A DNA stretch of 64,000 nt from Hyphomicrobium sp. (GCA_016793445.1 JAEUME010000011.1:124001-188000), one strand, 5' to 3'. Positions 10,391-19,889 are shown, numbered from the stretch's first letter. Numbers and translations are program-made. The notes: generated by a model not told the origin, from the letters alone.

Positions 10391-10426
10391 CAGGATCGCG
10401 AGCGCTTCGTGCGCTCGCAAATCCTG
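10391..10426 (+). terminator. Hairpin after the small lipoprotein gene
   Basis: CAGGAT plus GCGAGCGC (10391-10405) pair with GCGCTCGC plus ATCCTG (10411-10426) around the loop TTCGT, interrupted by one internal mismatch. There is no T run, so it may act as a structural or bidirectional terminator. It lies just after the stop at 10383. Confidence 0.55.
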
Positions 10427-10602
10427 TTGCGCAGGCTTGTCTCCAACGCCTCGGCGGCGCCTGGGACGTTGTGAGTTCGCGCGTGCTTGCACAGCGGGCA
10501 GAAATGCGCTGTTTCTCGAACGGCGATGTCAGCCTTAAGCGGCGGGAGCAAGACGGATCGCCCGCACCTCGCGGAAATCGTCCTTCATGATCCGTGCCGC
10601 AC

Positions 10603-11499
10603 TTACTCGGCGGCGGCCTGTTTCTTGGGCCGCACGAGCGCCATATAGTCGTTGAGCAGGGTCTCGGTGATCTGGCCCGGCTTGAAGCGCTGCTCGCCAA
10701 TCTCGGAGACCGGCGTGACTTCCGCGGCGGTGCCGGTGATAAAGCATTCGGTAAACGAGCCCAGCTCCTCCGGCATGATCGCGCGCTCGTTCACCGTCAT
10801 GCCGCGCGCTTTAGCCAAATCGATAACAGTGCGGCGCGTAATGCCGTCCAGGAAGCAGTCGGGCTTGGGGGTGTGAATGACGCCATCCTTGATGAAGAAG
10901 ATGTTGGCGCCGGTGCATTCGGCAATCTGTCCGCGGTAGTCGAGCATCAGCGCGTCAGAATAGCCGCTGCGCTCTGCGCGGTGCTTCTCGATGGTGCAGA
11001 TCATGTAGAGGCCGGCCGCCTTGGCCCGGTAAGGGGCGCTGTCGGGCGCGGGACGGCGGTAGGTTGCCATGCAGATCCTGATGCCCTTCAGCCGCTGCTC
11101 CATGGGGAAGTACGATCCCCAGTTCCAGGCCGCAATGGCCAGATGAATGGTGTTGGACTGGGCGGAAATGCCCATCATCTCGCTGCCGCGCCACGTAATG
11201 GGACGGACATAGCAATCCGAAAGATTGTTGGCGCGTATAACTTCACGGCAGGCCGCGTCGATCTGGTCTGCGTTGTAAGGCACGTTGAAATCGAGAATGC
11301 CGGCGCCCTCGATGAGGCGATCGGTATGCTCGCGAAGCTTAAAGATTTCGCCGTCGTAGGCCCGCTCACCCTCGAATACGGCGCTGCCGTAATGAAGCGC
11401 ATGCGTCAGGATGTGGACCTTGGCATCGCGCCAGGGAACGAGTTGCCCGTCAAGCCAGATGAATCCGTCGCGGTCATGGTAAGGAGCGATGTCAGCCAT
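10603..11499 (-). CDS. ilvE: Branched-chain amino acid aminotransferase
   Basis: 298 residues of the fold-type IV PLP aminotransferases. It transfers the amino group between glutamate and branched-chain 2-oxo acids in leucine, isoleucine and valine synthesis. Visible are the HALHYGSAVFEGERAY N-terminal block, the PLP-lysine region APYRAKAAG (Lys160), and SGYSDALMLDYRGQIAECTGAN followed by the FITGTAAEVTPV phosphate-binding loop. It is divergent from a MarR-family gene and is monocistronic as far as visible. Confidence 0.95.
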   Translation of the reverse strand: MADIAPYHDRDGFIWLDGQLVPWRDAKVHILTHALHYGSAVFEGERAYDGEIFKLREHTDRLIEGAGILDFNVPYNADQIDAACREVIRANNLSDCYVRPITWRGSEMMGISAQSNTIHLAIAAWNWGSYFPMEQRLKGIRICMATYRRPAPDSAPYRAKAAGLYMICTIEKHRAERSGYSDALMLDYRGQIAECTGANIFFIKDGVIHTPKPDCFLDGITRRTVIDLAKARGMTVNERAIMPEELGSFTECFITGTAAEVTPVSEIGEQRFKPGQITETLLNDYMALVRPKKQAAAE

Positions 11500-11703
11500 G
11501 AAGATTTAGTCCCGATGTCGCAAGTTGAACCCTTTGGCGGGCAGGAAGGCGCGCCCCAGGGTCTGAAAAAGGGAAGGAAACTACCCGGAAAGCCTTACCC
11601 CCCATCGCCCCCCTAGGGCAAGAGCGAGAGATGCATCCTTTTCCCAAATATTGCCCAACAATTTGACTTGAAACGGGAAACATTCAAGGTCAAATAAGTC
11701 AAC

Positions 11704-12291
11704 ATGACTGACATAACGTCCGATGCCTCGTCAGGCCGCCGTAACGGGGCCGTGGGCAACAGCACGAAGTCCGTTGGGTCAAGCGACGCGCGCGCGGACA
11801 CCGCGCCGCTCGATCTGGTAGCATGTGTCGAGCTGTTTTATTTCGCGTACCGCGATTTCACGTGCGACCCGGATACCATTTTGGCGCACTATGGCTTCGG
11901 CCGCGCGCACCACCGGGTTCTCCACTTCGTGCATCGTAACCCCGGCCTCAAGGTCGCGGAGTTGCTGGAAATTCTGAAAATAACCAAGCAAGCGCTGGCG
12001 CGTGTGCTCAAGCAGCTGGTCGACGAGGGCTTCATCATCCAGCGCGCGGGAGACGAAGACCGCCGCGAGCGCCGGCTCTATGTCTCGACCAAAGGTGGAA
12101 GATTAACCGACAAGCTCACGGAAATACAGACGAAACGGGTTGAGGCGGCCCTCGCCAATGCGGGACCCGGGGCAGAAAGCCTCATGCGGCGCTTTCTTTT
12201 CGGCATGATTGCGGAGAAAGATCGTCCATACGTGGAAGCGCTGATCAATGCTGGCGGCGCGTCGGGCAAGTTACGCAACGGAGCTGACTGA
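11704..12291 (+). CDS. MarR-family transcriptional regulator (PetP-like)
   Basis: 195 residues. After a disordered 35-residue N-terminus comes a MarR winged helix: VLHFVHRNPGLKVAELLEIL, the recognition-helix region KITKQALARVLKQLVDEGFI and the wing RAGDEDRRERRLYVSTKGG. Its TGA overlaps the ATG of the response-regulator gene by one base (TGATG). MarR-type PetP followed by OmpR-type PetR is a known arrangement in Alphaproteobacteria (first named in Rhodobacter capsulatus). Function here is inferred only as regulatory. Confidence 0.85.
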   Translation: MTDITSDASSGRRNGAVGNSTKSVGSSDARADTAPLDLVACVELFYFAYRDFTCDPDTILAHYGFGRAHHRVLHFVHRNPGLKVAELLEILKITKQALARVLKQLVDEGFIIQRAGDEDRRERRLYVSTKGGRLTDKLTEIQTKRVEAALANAGPGAESLMRRFLFGMIAEKDRPYVEALINAGGASGKLRNGAD

Positions 12292-13058
12292 TGAAAGGCA
12301 CCGGGGGACAAGCCTCTTCTCCAATCACATCGCACCTCAACGAGACGGCGCCGGCGCAACGCGCGCGTTGCGAGCCACTCCCAGACAATGCTCCCCATAT
12401 TCTTGTCGTCGACGACGACCAGAAGATCCGGGATCTCTTGTGCCGCTTTCTGCTGTCCAGCGGGTTTCGCGTCACCCAGGCCGCCGACGCCGCCTGCGCA
12501 CGCTCCTTCATGCGCGGACTATCCTTCGATCTCGTGCTGCTCGACGTCATGATGCCGGGCGAATCGGGCTTGAGCCTGGCACGCGACCTCAAGGCGACGC
12601 GGCCCGTTCCAATTTTGATGCTGACCGCACTCGCCAATCCGGAGGACCGGATCGCGGGTCTGGAGACCGGCGTCGACGATTACCTGGCCAAGCCCTTCGA
12701 GCCCCGCGAACTGCTGTTGCGGGTCAAGATTATCCTGCGGCGCAGCCAGGGTTCCCCGGTCCAGAGCGATGAGATTCGCATGGGACCCTGCGTATTCAAT
12801 ATTTCACGCGGAGAGCTGCGGCGCGACGAGGAGAGCATCAAGCTGACGGAGCGCGAGCGCGACCTGTTGCGGTTGTTCGCCAACCGCATCGGCGTGCCTG
12901 TGGCGCGCCACGAGCTATCGAGCGACGAGTCGACCGGCAGCGAGCGCGCCATCGACGTGCAGATCAACCGCCTGCGGCGTAAGATCGAGTGCGATCCGTC
13001 GAATCCGGTGTACTTGCAGACGGCGCGCGGCAAGGGCTACGTCCTTTACACGGATTGA
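12291..13058 (+). CDS. OmpR-family response regulator (PetR-like)
   Basis: 255 residues. A 33-residue N-terminal extension precedes the receiver domain: acidic pocket VVDDDQ, phospho-acceptor Asp85 in LVLLDVMMPG, and DDYLAKPFEPREL with the conserved lysine. The C-terminal winged helix (residues about 155-255) ends INRLRRKIECDPSNP...RGKGYVLY, typical of OmpR. It lies in an operon between the MarR gene (1-base overlap) and the histidine kinase 3 bases later, which is its likely partner. Confidence 0.92.
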   Translation: MKGTGGQASSPITSHLNETAPAQRARCEPLPDNAPHILVVDDDQKIRDLLCRFLLSSGFRVTQAADAACARSFMRGLSFDLVLLDVMMPGESGLSLARDLKATRPVPILMLTALANPEDRIAGLETGVDDYLAKPFEPRELLLRVKIILRRSQGSPVQSDEIRMGPCVFNISRGELRRDEESIKLTERERDLLRLFANRIGVPVARHELSSDESTGSERAIDVQINRLRRKIECDPSNPVYLQTARGKGYVLYTD

Positions 13059-13061
13059 TGC

Positions 13062-14516
13062 GTGCTGCCCGCCCTTGCAAAACGAGCGAGATCGGCTGAC
13101 ATGGTTGCTGCCCGGGAACATGGCGTTGAATTCGAACCGCCCACGGGTTGGCGGATGCGGCTGCGGACCCATCCACTGACGCGGCGCTTCTTCTCTTTAG
13201 TGGCCGAGCTCTTGCCCAAGGGCCTCTATGCCCGTGCGTTGCTGATCATCATCACACCCATTGTCGTGCTCGAAGGCGTCATCGCGTTCGCGTTCATGGA
13301 GCGGCATTGGCAGGCGGTCACGCGCCGTCTGTCGGAGGCGACGGCACGCGACATTGCCGCCATCGTGGACATGTACGACGAACTGCCCGACAAAAGGAAC
13401 ATTCAGGACCTCGTGGAGCTGGCCAGCAAGCGGCTCAACCTTGAGCTTCAGTTCCTGCCCGCCGGCGAGTTGCCTCCGCCTGGCCCCAAACCCCTCTTCA
13501 CACTACTCGACCGCGCCCTGTCTGATGAGATCCGCCGGCACGTCAATCGCCCCTTCTGGATCGATACGGTGGGAGAGGCGCGCTACGTCGACATCCGCGT
13601 CAAACACGACGACGCAATTTTGCGCTTCATTGCCACGCGAGGCCAGACGTATGCCTCCAACTCGCACATCTTCCTGCTGTGGATGGTCGGTACGTCGATC
13701 ATTCTCTTGACGGTCGCCATTCTGTTTTTGCGCAATCAGATCCGGCCCATCCTGAGACTGGCCGAAGCGGCTGACGCGTTCGGCAAAGGCCGCACGATTC
13801 CAGAGGACTTCCGCCCGCGCGGCGCGCGTGAAGTGCGTCAGGCGGCCGAGGCGTTCCTGGAAATGCGCGACCGCATTACGACCCACGTCGAACAGCGCAC
13901 CACCATGCTTGCCGGGGTCAGCCATGACTTGCGAACCGTGCTCACGCGCTTCAAGCTGGAACTGGCCTTGCTTGGCGACACACCGGAAACCCGCGCGCTC
14001 TCCTCCGACGTCAACGAGATGCAGCACATGCTGGAGGACTATCTCGCGTTCACGAAAGGTGACGGCGGCGAGGAGGCCAAGCCGACCAACCTCAAGGAAC
14101 TGCTCCTGGAGATCCATGCCGAGGCTCAGATCTACGGACACAACATCGAACTGAAGCTGCGCAAGAAGCGCAAGGATCTCGTGCTGCCCTTGAAACGCCA
14201 GGCCTTGAAGCGGGCCATTACGAACCTCGTCAGCAATGCCGCGCGCTTCGGCGACCAGATCGTCATCCGTGCGGCGACCGAAGGCCAGTGGGTCCGCATC
14301 GAGGTCGACGACAACGGCCCGGGAATTCCACCCTCCGAGCGCGAGAACGTCTTCAGACCGTTCTATCGCATCGACCACGCCCGCAACGTGGATGAGGGTA
14401 ATTCCGGCCTGGGCCTCGCCATCGCGCGCGATATCGCCAAGAGCCATGGAGGGGAGATCGCCCTGGGACAGAGCTCCATGGGCGGACTGCGGGCGATCAT
14501 CTCGTTGCCGCTCTAA
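13062..14516 (+). CDS. Membrane histidine kinase, EnvZ type
   Basis: 484 residues from GTG at 13062 (an ATG at 13101 is the alternative start). Two transmembrane helices (about 58-78 and 204-223) flank a periplasmic sensor of about 125 residues. A HAMP segment is at 224-277, the phospho-histidine is His288 in LAGVSHDLRTVLTR, and the ATPase domain shows N-box TNLVSNAARFG, G1 VDDNGPGIP and G2 GNSGLGLAIARD. It would phosphorylate the OmpR-type regulator encoded 3 bases upstream. The signal is unknown. Confidence 0.92.
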   Translation: MLPALAKRARSADMVAAREHGVEFEPPTGWRMRLRTHPLTRRFFSLVAELLPKGLYARALLIIITPIVVLEGVIAFAFMERHWQAVTRRLSEATARDIAAIVDMYDELPDKRNIQDLVELASKRLNLELQFLPAGELPPPGPKPLFTLLDRALSDEIRRHVNRPFWIDTVGEARYVDIRVKHDDAILRFIATRGQTYASNSHIFLLWMVGTSIILLTVAILFLRNQIRPILRLAEAADAFGKGRTIPEDFRPRGAREVRQAAEAFLEMRDRITTHVEQRTTMLAGVSHDLRTVLTRFKLELALLGDTPETRALSSDVNEMQHMLEDYLAFTKGDGGEEAKPTNLKELLLEIHAEAQIYGHNIELKLRKKRKDLVLPLKRQALKRAITNLVSNAARFGDQIVIRAATEGQWVRIEVDDNGPGIPPSERENVFRPFYRIDHARNVDEGNSGLGLAIARDIAKSHGGEIALGQSSMGGLRAIISLPL

Positions 14517-14623
14517 AAAGGCAGATCAAAACGTTTCCATGATGCCGAGGCGGTTTGGCCGCATATGCGCCGTTCAAACGGTCTGCAGCTTGCGCTCTCT
14601 TTGCCGGGGCCCAAACAAGACGA

Positions 14624-14923
14624 TCAGGCAACGTTCATCATGCGTTGCGCCTCAAGCGAGCGCAGGATCAGCAGCATGGTGTGGCGGACCGCGTCGTCCA
14701 CCGACTGGGCAAAGTAATTGCTTCCGCCAGAATGAGCGTGTGTCCAAACCAACGTTCCGGCCGTAATCCACCAGCTCCCGAAGAAACTGCGGCCGTTGAG
14801 GACCGTGATGCCACTGCCCGTCAGGCCTGCACGCGCAGAAAAGCCGCTCAAGCCAACCTCGGGAAGCTGGCGCAGCCGGTTCAAGACCTCGGCCTCGATC
14901 TGACGGGGGTTGTTGGTATGCAT
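14624..14923 (-). CDS. Hypothetical protein
   Basis: 99 residues (starts MHTNNPRQIEAEVLNRLRQL) with no signal peptide, membrane segment or recognised domain. Composition is protein-like, with a tryptophan pair (GSWWITAGTLVWTHAHSGG) in the middle. It is convergent with the kinase operon and separated by 107 bases. Confidence 0.5.
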   Translation of the reverse strand: MHTNNPRQIEAEVLNRLRQLPEVGLSGFSARAGLTGSGITVLNGRSFFGSWWITAGTLVWTHAHSGGSNYFAQSVDDAVRHTMLLILRSLEAQRMMNVA

Positions 14924-15116
14924 TGTTCTGCGAAAGGGCTGCTTTGCGATTGAGATTGATCAGAGGAGACTATACGGCAAACCTGTTGCGGCTTTCTTTC
15001 ACCCAAGATCCACGCAAGCAAGCCCGGGCCCGCACCAGTTCCGGTACGGGCCTCGGAAAATCGAACTCCTTATCGGTTCATCAGCTTACCAGGAGCCAAT
15101 TGACGGCGCAGGCCGC

Positions 15117-15617
15117 TCAACACTTCTTCAGATTGGCGGCAAGCTCGCGAAACAGGTCGGCACGCACGGGCATCACCTTCACGGACTGATCGCAACCCTG
15201 ACCTGAGACAGCCATCTTCGCCTGGAAGTACTCTCCGGAAAGATTGACCTCGAATCCCTTCGCCGTCACTGTCCCGGCGACCGTGCCCTCGATCTCGTTG
15301 ATGGGATCCTTCCACACGCCGGTGACCTTCTTACCGTCAACATTGAGATCGGTTGCTGCGTGCAGCTTGAAGTTCGCGCCATTGTCACAACGCATGTTCT
15401 GGCGCATGCCGGGACCATCCTTGCGCGGCAGGTAGGTCACGACGCACTTGAAGTTTGATGGGCCCGACGAGGTCGTGAGGATCGCATCGCCGACCCAGCG
15501 TCCCATGAGATGGGCCAAAGGATCCGCTGGCGTCGCTGCCATCAAAGTGCTCGCCGTGACGCCGCCCAGCACCGCAACGAAAGAAAGGCCGATAGCCTTC
15601 AGATTTCCCATACGCAT
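15117..15617 (-). CDS. Secreted hypothetical protein, paralogue of the gene at 16007
   Basis: 166 residues from ATG 15617 (GAGGGAG eight bases upstream). A signal peptide (GLSFVAVLGGVTASTLMAATP) is followed by a beta-rich domain: LMGRWVGDAILTT, FKCVVTYLP, RCDNGANFKL, VTGVWKDPINEIEGTVAG, and a C-terminal Cys pair. The motif order (GxWxGxGxxxxxxG...CxxxY...IRC...VxGxWxE...GxVxG) matches the divergent neighbour at 16007, so the two look like ancient paralogues. Periplasmic localisation is likely and function unknown. Confidence 0.65.
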   Translation of the reverse strand: MRMGNLKAIGLSFVAVLGGVTASTLMAATPADPLAHLMGRWVGDAILTTSSGPSNFKCVVTYLPRKDGPGMRQNMRCDNGANFKLHAATDLNVDGKKVTGVWKDPINEIEGTVAGTVTAKGFEVNLSGEYFQAKMAVSGQGCDQSVKVMPVRADLFRELAANLKKC

Positions 15618-16006
15618 CGCTTCAACTCCCTCGTCGCCGCTCCAGCCAGATTCCCAATGGCTCTTGGGGCCCCGCACCCTCGCTTCATGCGTCCTGGCCT
15701 GGCCTGGCCGGTACGGCCAATCATCGATACTTTTTTATGCTTTTCCCGATGCCTCAGCCCGTCCAGAGGCAGCAGCTGCATTGTTCTTCCGAGATCGCGT
15801 CTTTTTGCTGTCGCAAATGGGGAAATGCTGCCGGGCGGGCCGCCTTATTTCAGGCCAAGCAATGCGCGACGCAGATGGGGGTCTGGGAACCTCGCGATCA
15901 GTTGGTTGCAGTTTAGCCACACAATTCCATCATCCTACTCTCGCCAAACGCGTCAACTCAGACCATAATCCGCCGCCTTCTAAAAATTGCCCCGGAGGAA
16001 TTCGCT
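15618..16006. other. Divergent intergenic region
   Basis: About 390 bases between two divergent genes for related secreted proteins. It should hold both promoters. Frames open through it are shadows without start signals. No repeat or RNA gene was recognised. GGAGG at 15994-15998 is the ribosome binding site of the rightward gene. Confidence 0.5.
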
Positions 16007-16504
16007 GTGCTGCGCACGACGCATACTTTTTTCCGATTACCGGCTCTTGCCGTTGCTTTGCTACTCGCCACGAGCGCGCTCTCTCATTTGGCGCGCGCGG
16101 CGGAGAACCCGTTCCCCGCGCTCGCCGGCACATGGAACGGTTCGGGCACCGCGACGCTGGAGGGCGGCAAGACGGAGACCCTGCGTTGCAAGGGCTACTA
16201 CACGAACGGCGGCGGCGGCTCTGCGCTCGGTCTGTCGATCCGGTGCGCCAACGCATCCGCCAAGGTGGAGCTGCGCGCCAACCTCAACTACGCCAACGGC
16301 GCGGTGTCGGGGAGCTGGGAAGAGCGCACGTACAATCAGTCGGGAACCGTTTCGGGCCGGGCGAGCGACAACAAGCTCAGCCTCGCCATCTCTGGTGGCA
16401 TTACGGGCTCTCTCTCGCTGTCCCTTTCCGGACGGCACCACTCGGTCGCCGTCTCGACGGGCGGTTCGACGCTCAAGGGTATCAATATCTCGATGACCCG
16501 CTGA
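16007..16504 (+). CDS. Secreted hypothetical protein
   Basis: 165 residues from GTG 16007, supported by GGAGG at eight-base spacing. A signal peptide (LPALAVALLLATSALSHLARA) precedes a glycine/serine-rich beta domain: LAGTWNGSGTATL, LRCKGYY, LSIRCANA, VSGSWEERTYN, SGTVSGRA. It resembles the protein encoded divergently at 15117-15617. No catalytic motif is seen. Confidence 0.65.
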   Translation: MLRTTHTFFRLPALAVALLLATSALSHLARAAENPFPALAGTWNGSGTATLEGGKTETLRCKGYYTNGGGGSALGLSIRCANASAKVELRANLNYANGAVSGSWEERTYNQSGTVSGRASDNKLSLAISGGITGSLSLSLSGRHHSVAVSTGGSTLKGINISMTR

Positions 16505-16568
16505 AGCGGAGAGCATCACGGGGACGCGTGAATTTGCGCGCCCTTCGAACGTCTGAACTGGAGATCCC

Positions 16569-16916
16569 ATGCGACTAGCGCTCTTGGCCGCTTTGCCTGC
16601 CCTGTTCCTGTCCGGCTTGGCGTGCGCGCCCGCCGAAGCCCGCGCCCGCCGTACGATTGACGTCGACACTGTCGTTGCGGAAAGCCGCTTCGGCAACGGT
16701 TCCGTGACGGGCGCAGTGCGCAATACGTCCCTTGGACCCCAGGTTCAGCTTCCTACCGGACGATGGGTTTACTGCCGCAGGAGTTGCTCGGAGACGCTGC
16801 GCGTCGAAAGCATCGACTTCAACGTGAACAACGGACCGTGGCGCGGTGCCGGTGGCCTTGCCAACGAGTGCGGGATCTTCGGCTGCCTCGACATCGGATT
16901 CGGCCGCCGGCGTTAA
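16569..16916 (+). CDS. Secreted hypothetical protein
   Basis: 115 residues with a signal peptide (MRLALLAALPALFLSGLACA). The mature part carries a Cys pair in YCRRSCSETLR and another in ECGIFGCLDIGFG, suggesting a small disulfide-bonded periplasmic protein. It is 64 bases downstream of the preceding secreted-protein gene and probably co-transcribed. Function is unknown. Confidence 0.6.
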   Translation: MRLALLAALPALFLSGLACAPAEARARRTIDVDTVVAESRFGNGSVTGAVRNTSLGPQVQLPTGRWVYCRRSCSETLRVESIDFNVNNGPWRGAGGLANECGIFGCLDIGFGRRR

Positions 16917-16940
16917 TCGCGACTGAAAAGGCGGCGCGCC

Positions 16941-17600
16941 TCAAACGAGGAACGGATTGCTCTTGCGCTCGATGCCGATCTGACTGGGACGGCCGTGGCC
17001 GCAAATGAAGGCCACGTCGTCGCCCAGCGGAAATAGCTTCGTCTTGATGGCGTTGATGAGCGCGGCGTGATCGCCGTATGGAAAATCCGTGCGCCCGATC
17101 GATCCCTGAAACAGCACGTCGCCGACGAGCGCGAACCGCTGCGCACGGTTGAAAAACACGACAGAGCCGGGGGAATGTCCCGGGCAGTGGAAAATTTCGA
17201 ACGTGTGCCCGGCGAGATTAACAGTGTCGCCCTCCTCCAACCAGCGGTCCGGCGTCACATTGCGCACGTCGGGTATCTGGTAGAGCTTGGCTTGCTTCTC
17301 CAACGCCTCCAGGAGAATGATATCCGCCTTGTGCGGACCCTCGATCTTGACGCCCAGGCGCTCACGAAGCTCATCGGCGCCGCCGGCATGGTCGATATGA
17401 CCATGCGTCAGCAGGATCTTCTCAACCTTCATGCCGGTCTCGGCGATCGCCCGCTCGATGACGTCGAGGTCCCCGCCGGGATCCACGACCGCGCCAGCCT
17501 TGGTCACGTCATCCCAAAGCAAAGTGCAGTTCTGCTGGAACGGTGTAACCTGGACGATGGCGGCCTTAAGCGGGGAAGCCGGTTTTCCGGATTGGGTCAT
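16941..17600 (-). CDS. Metallo-beta-lactamase-fold hydrolase (glyoxalase II-like)
   Basis: 219 residues from ATG 17600 (GAGGA upstream); a longer in-frame start lacks support. The zinc motif THGHIDHAGG is at residues 65-74, with later ligands in HCPGHSPGSVVF, LVGDVLFQGSIGRTD and CGHG. The size and the GSIGRTDFP motif match the compact YcbL-like glyoxalase II subgroup, which hydrolyses S-lactoylglutathione or related thioesters. The exact substrate is not shown by sequence. Confidence 0.88.
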   Translation of the reverse strand: MTQSGKPASPLKAAIVQVTPFQQNCTLLWDDVTKAGAVVDPGGDLDVIERAIAETGMKVEKILLTHGHIDHAGGADELRERLGVKIEGPHKADIILLEALEKQAKLYQIPDVRNVTPDRWLEEGDTVNLAGHTFEIFHCPGHSPGSVVFFNRAQRFALVGDVLFQGSIGRTDFPYGDHAALINAIKTKLFPLGDDVAFICGHGRPSQIGIERKSNPFLV

Positions 17601-17922
17601 ACGTCCTCGAGTTCTTGTGGCGAGCGCAATTTGAGGGAGGATGTAGAACAGCGCGCGCGCGGGCGCAAACCTTTGCATGGCGGCCAACGTGATTGCCGCC
17701 CCCCGGCAGGCGCAGCCATGCGAATATGCGAGCAAAATGGCGAACTCCTGCAGACTTCAGATTGCAAAATAACCAGAATCCCCTCAGCATCTCGTGTGTG
17801 GCGCGGCGCGAGTTCTTGAAGGGACGCTTCTTGCCTTCGCAGGATGTTCTGTCGCTTCCTATCGCTTTGCCCGAGGCCATCGAGGGCAGCACGCTCCTTC
17901 GCCGGCCACAAGGATTTGTCAC

Positions 17923-19356
17923 ATGCCGCGCTCGAGCAAATACGATCAACTTCGCTCCAAGCCGCCGGTCGCGTTGGCACTTGTGGCAACGTTTGCCTCT
18001 GCTGCGGCTCTCACGGTTCTTTACAATCACGCACGCAACCCGAAACTGAGCTTCGCCGAGATCGAGCAGCAGGCCAGCCAAGACCTTGCGCACATCGGCT
18101 ACGGCTGGGCGCGCGTCTCCATCGAGAACGGAATTGCGACCATTGAGGGTGAGGCGCCGGGCGAAAGCGAGCGCGTCATTGCTTATGACATGGTGCGCCG
18201 CTCTCTGCGGCCATACACGGGCAAAGCACACATCATCGAAGGCGTGTCCTCGCATTTGCAGCTTTCGCAGGCGGCCGCCGCCGCACTGGCGCAAGCCAAT
18301 ACCGGGCGCGATGCCCACGGATCTGACTACTATTTGAGCGCCGACTCCAACCTGCCCTATCCTGCGCCGCGTGCCGTCTCCGGCAATAAGGGCCCTAGCG
18401 GCGAGATGGCCACGTCGGCGGCTCTTGAGCCAGACTCCGGCCAGGACGTCGCTGTGCTGGAGGCCGATAGCGGCACTGCGGACCCCGCCGCGCCTGAGTC
18501 CCCACAAGACGCAACCTCCGTGTCGAAGGACGAGGCCAGCGCTTGGACCACCTCCGCGCACATCGACACCCAGGCAAGGCGCTCCTCCGTGGCGATCGAA
18601 GCCTCCGATGAGCCTGGCGCGAGCGCGGTGGCAACCGACCAGCCCGGCTCCGTCACGCAAGATGCCGCTTCGGCCGGCGGCCTGAGTTCGCCGTCGCATT
18701 CGTCTTCTCATCAGGTCGCCATGGCTTCCAGCCTCGTGGAAGCCTCCGCCACCTCCGTCAGCGATATTCCAGCCTCACCGGCTTCCAGTGCGGGGGTTTC
18801 CCCCGCCCCCACACATGCGGTCACCACGGCCGAGGCAGAGCCTGCCTCCCCTCCGCCGGCGCGGATCGAAACCGCGGCGGTTAATTCATCCGAACCAACC
18901 ACGCGCGACGCGCCGGCTGCGGTCTCTGCCGCCGCCAAGACGAGTCTCGACGCGACCACCGACTGCAAAGCTGAATTCGCGGACGCGTTGAGCCAGTCGG
19001 CCATCGAGTTCGGGTCGAACTCGGCCGTGATCGAAAAGAAGAGCCGCCCGCTGCTCGACACCCTGGCGCAGATCGCCAAGCGGTGCAGCCGCTTTCGTCT
19101 CGTCGTCGAGGGCCATACGGACCTGAGCGGAGGCAAGACACACAATCAAACGCTTTCACAGAAGCGGGCCGACGCCGTCCGCTGGGCGCTGATCGACCGC
19201 GGCGTCGATATGGATCACATCACGGCGCAGGGGTACGGCTCTTCTCGCCCGCTTGAGCAGGGAACGACCGAAACAGCCAACGCCCGCAACCGCCGCATCG
19301 AGTTCTCGGTTCTGGAGCCTCAACCCCGGGGCCGGAACGCGGCGAGCGCTCACTGA
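17923..19356 (+). CDS. BON and OmpA-domain envelope protein
   Basis: 477 residues from ATG 17923 with AAGGA upstream. A transmembrane anchor (about 15-34) is followed by a BON-like segment (GYGWARVSIENGIATIEGEAP), a long Ser/Ala/Pro-rich linker (about 140-345), and a C-terminal OmpA-like domain with SAIEFGSNSAVIEKKSRPLL, VVEGHTDLSGG and ITAQGYGSSRPL...NARNRRIEFSV. OmpA-like domains bind peptidoglycan, so this should connect inner membrane and cell wall. Specific role unknown. Confidence 0.85.
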   Translation: MPRSSKYDQLRSKPPVALALVATFASAAALTVLYNHARNPKLSFAEIEQQASQDLAHIGYGWARVSIENGIATIEGEAPGESERVIAYDMVRRSLRPYTGKAHIIEGVSSHLQLSQAAAAALAQANTGRDAHGSDYYLSADSNLPYPAPRAVSGNKGPSGEMATSAALEPDSGQDVAVLEADSGTADPAAPESPQDATSVSKDEASAWTTSAHIDTQARRSSVAIEASDEPGASAVATDQPGSVTQDAASAGGLSSPSHSSSHQVAMASSLVEASATSVSDIPASPASSAGVSPAPTHAVTTAEAEPASPPPARIETAAVNSSEPTTRDAPAAVSAAAKTSLDATTDCKAEFADALSQSAIEFGSNSAVIEKKSRPLLDTLAQIAKRCSRFRLVVEGHTDLSGGKTHNQTLSQKRADAVRWALIDRGVDMDHITAQGYGSSRPLEQGTTETANARNRRIEFSVLEPQPRGRNAASAH

Positions 19357-19382
19357 CAGCCGCTCTTCACGCCCAGTCTCCT

Positions 19383-19650
19383 AGGTCCCGGCGCTCGCTG
19401 CGCTCGGCCGGGATGACAAAGAGAGAAAAAACGCTCGGCCAAGATGACAAGATAGAGAAAGTGCTGGGCCTGGATGACACCATCACGTTGTCATCCCGGG
19501 CAAGCGAGGCCGGATGCAATCCGGCAGAGCGCCGACCCGGGACCCAGCGCATATGTGCGAAGCGCGAAATAACCCGCGGCAGAACCGTGCCAAGCCCTCT
19601 GGGTCCCGGCGCTGGCTACCGCTCGGCCGGGATGACAGGGAGAGAAAAGG
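19383..19650. repeat. Interspersed repeat copies between the OmpA-domain gene and ctrA
   Basis: Two imperfect direct copies of a 46-base unit (gtcccggcgct...gctcggccgggatgac...gagagaaaa) lie at about 19385-19430 and 19601-19646. Shorter fragments ending in gatgaca lie at 19438-19480, and an inverted copy (tgtcatcccggg) is at about 19490. Another fragment (gtcgggatgacaaaaaa) is at about 21048. These look like short palindromic intergenic repeats of the kind scattered through alphaproteobacterial genomes. There is no gene in this 500-base stretch. Confidence 0.6.
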
Positions 19651-19743
19651 CGCTCAGCAGGAATGATAGGAAAGGCGTAAATACCCGGCAGGGACGGGTG
19701 GGAGAGACTATCGCTCCGCTGGGAGGGCAACTTTTGCCGCACA

Positions 19744-19776
19744 AAAAAAGGGCCCGAGTTTCCCGGGCCCTTTTTT
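19744..19776. terminator. Bidirectional rho-independent terminator
   Basis: A run of A precedes GGGCCCG (19750-19756), which pairs with CGGGCCC (19764-19770), followed by TTTTTT (19771-19776). It works on paper in both directions and lies between the rightward OmpA-domain gene and the 3' end of leftward ctrA. Confidence 0.85.
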
Positions 19777-19889
19777 ATCCAACCGCGCCTTGCTGCCGTA
19801 GTCCCGTTTGGGGACAACAAGACGCAAACCTTAATTGCCGTGGCGCTCTACGCAGGCCCCTGCGGGATCAATTCTCCAATACGGCCGCG

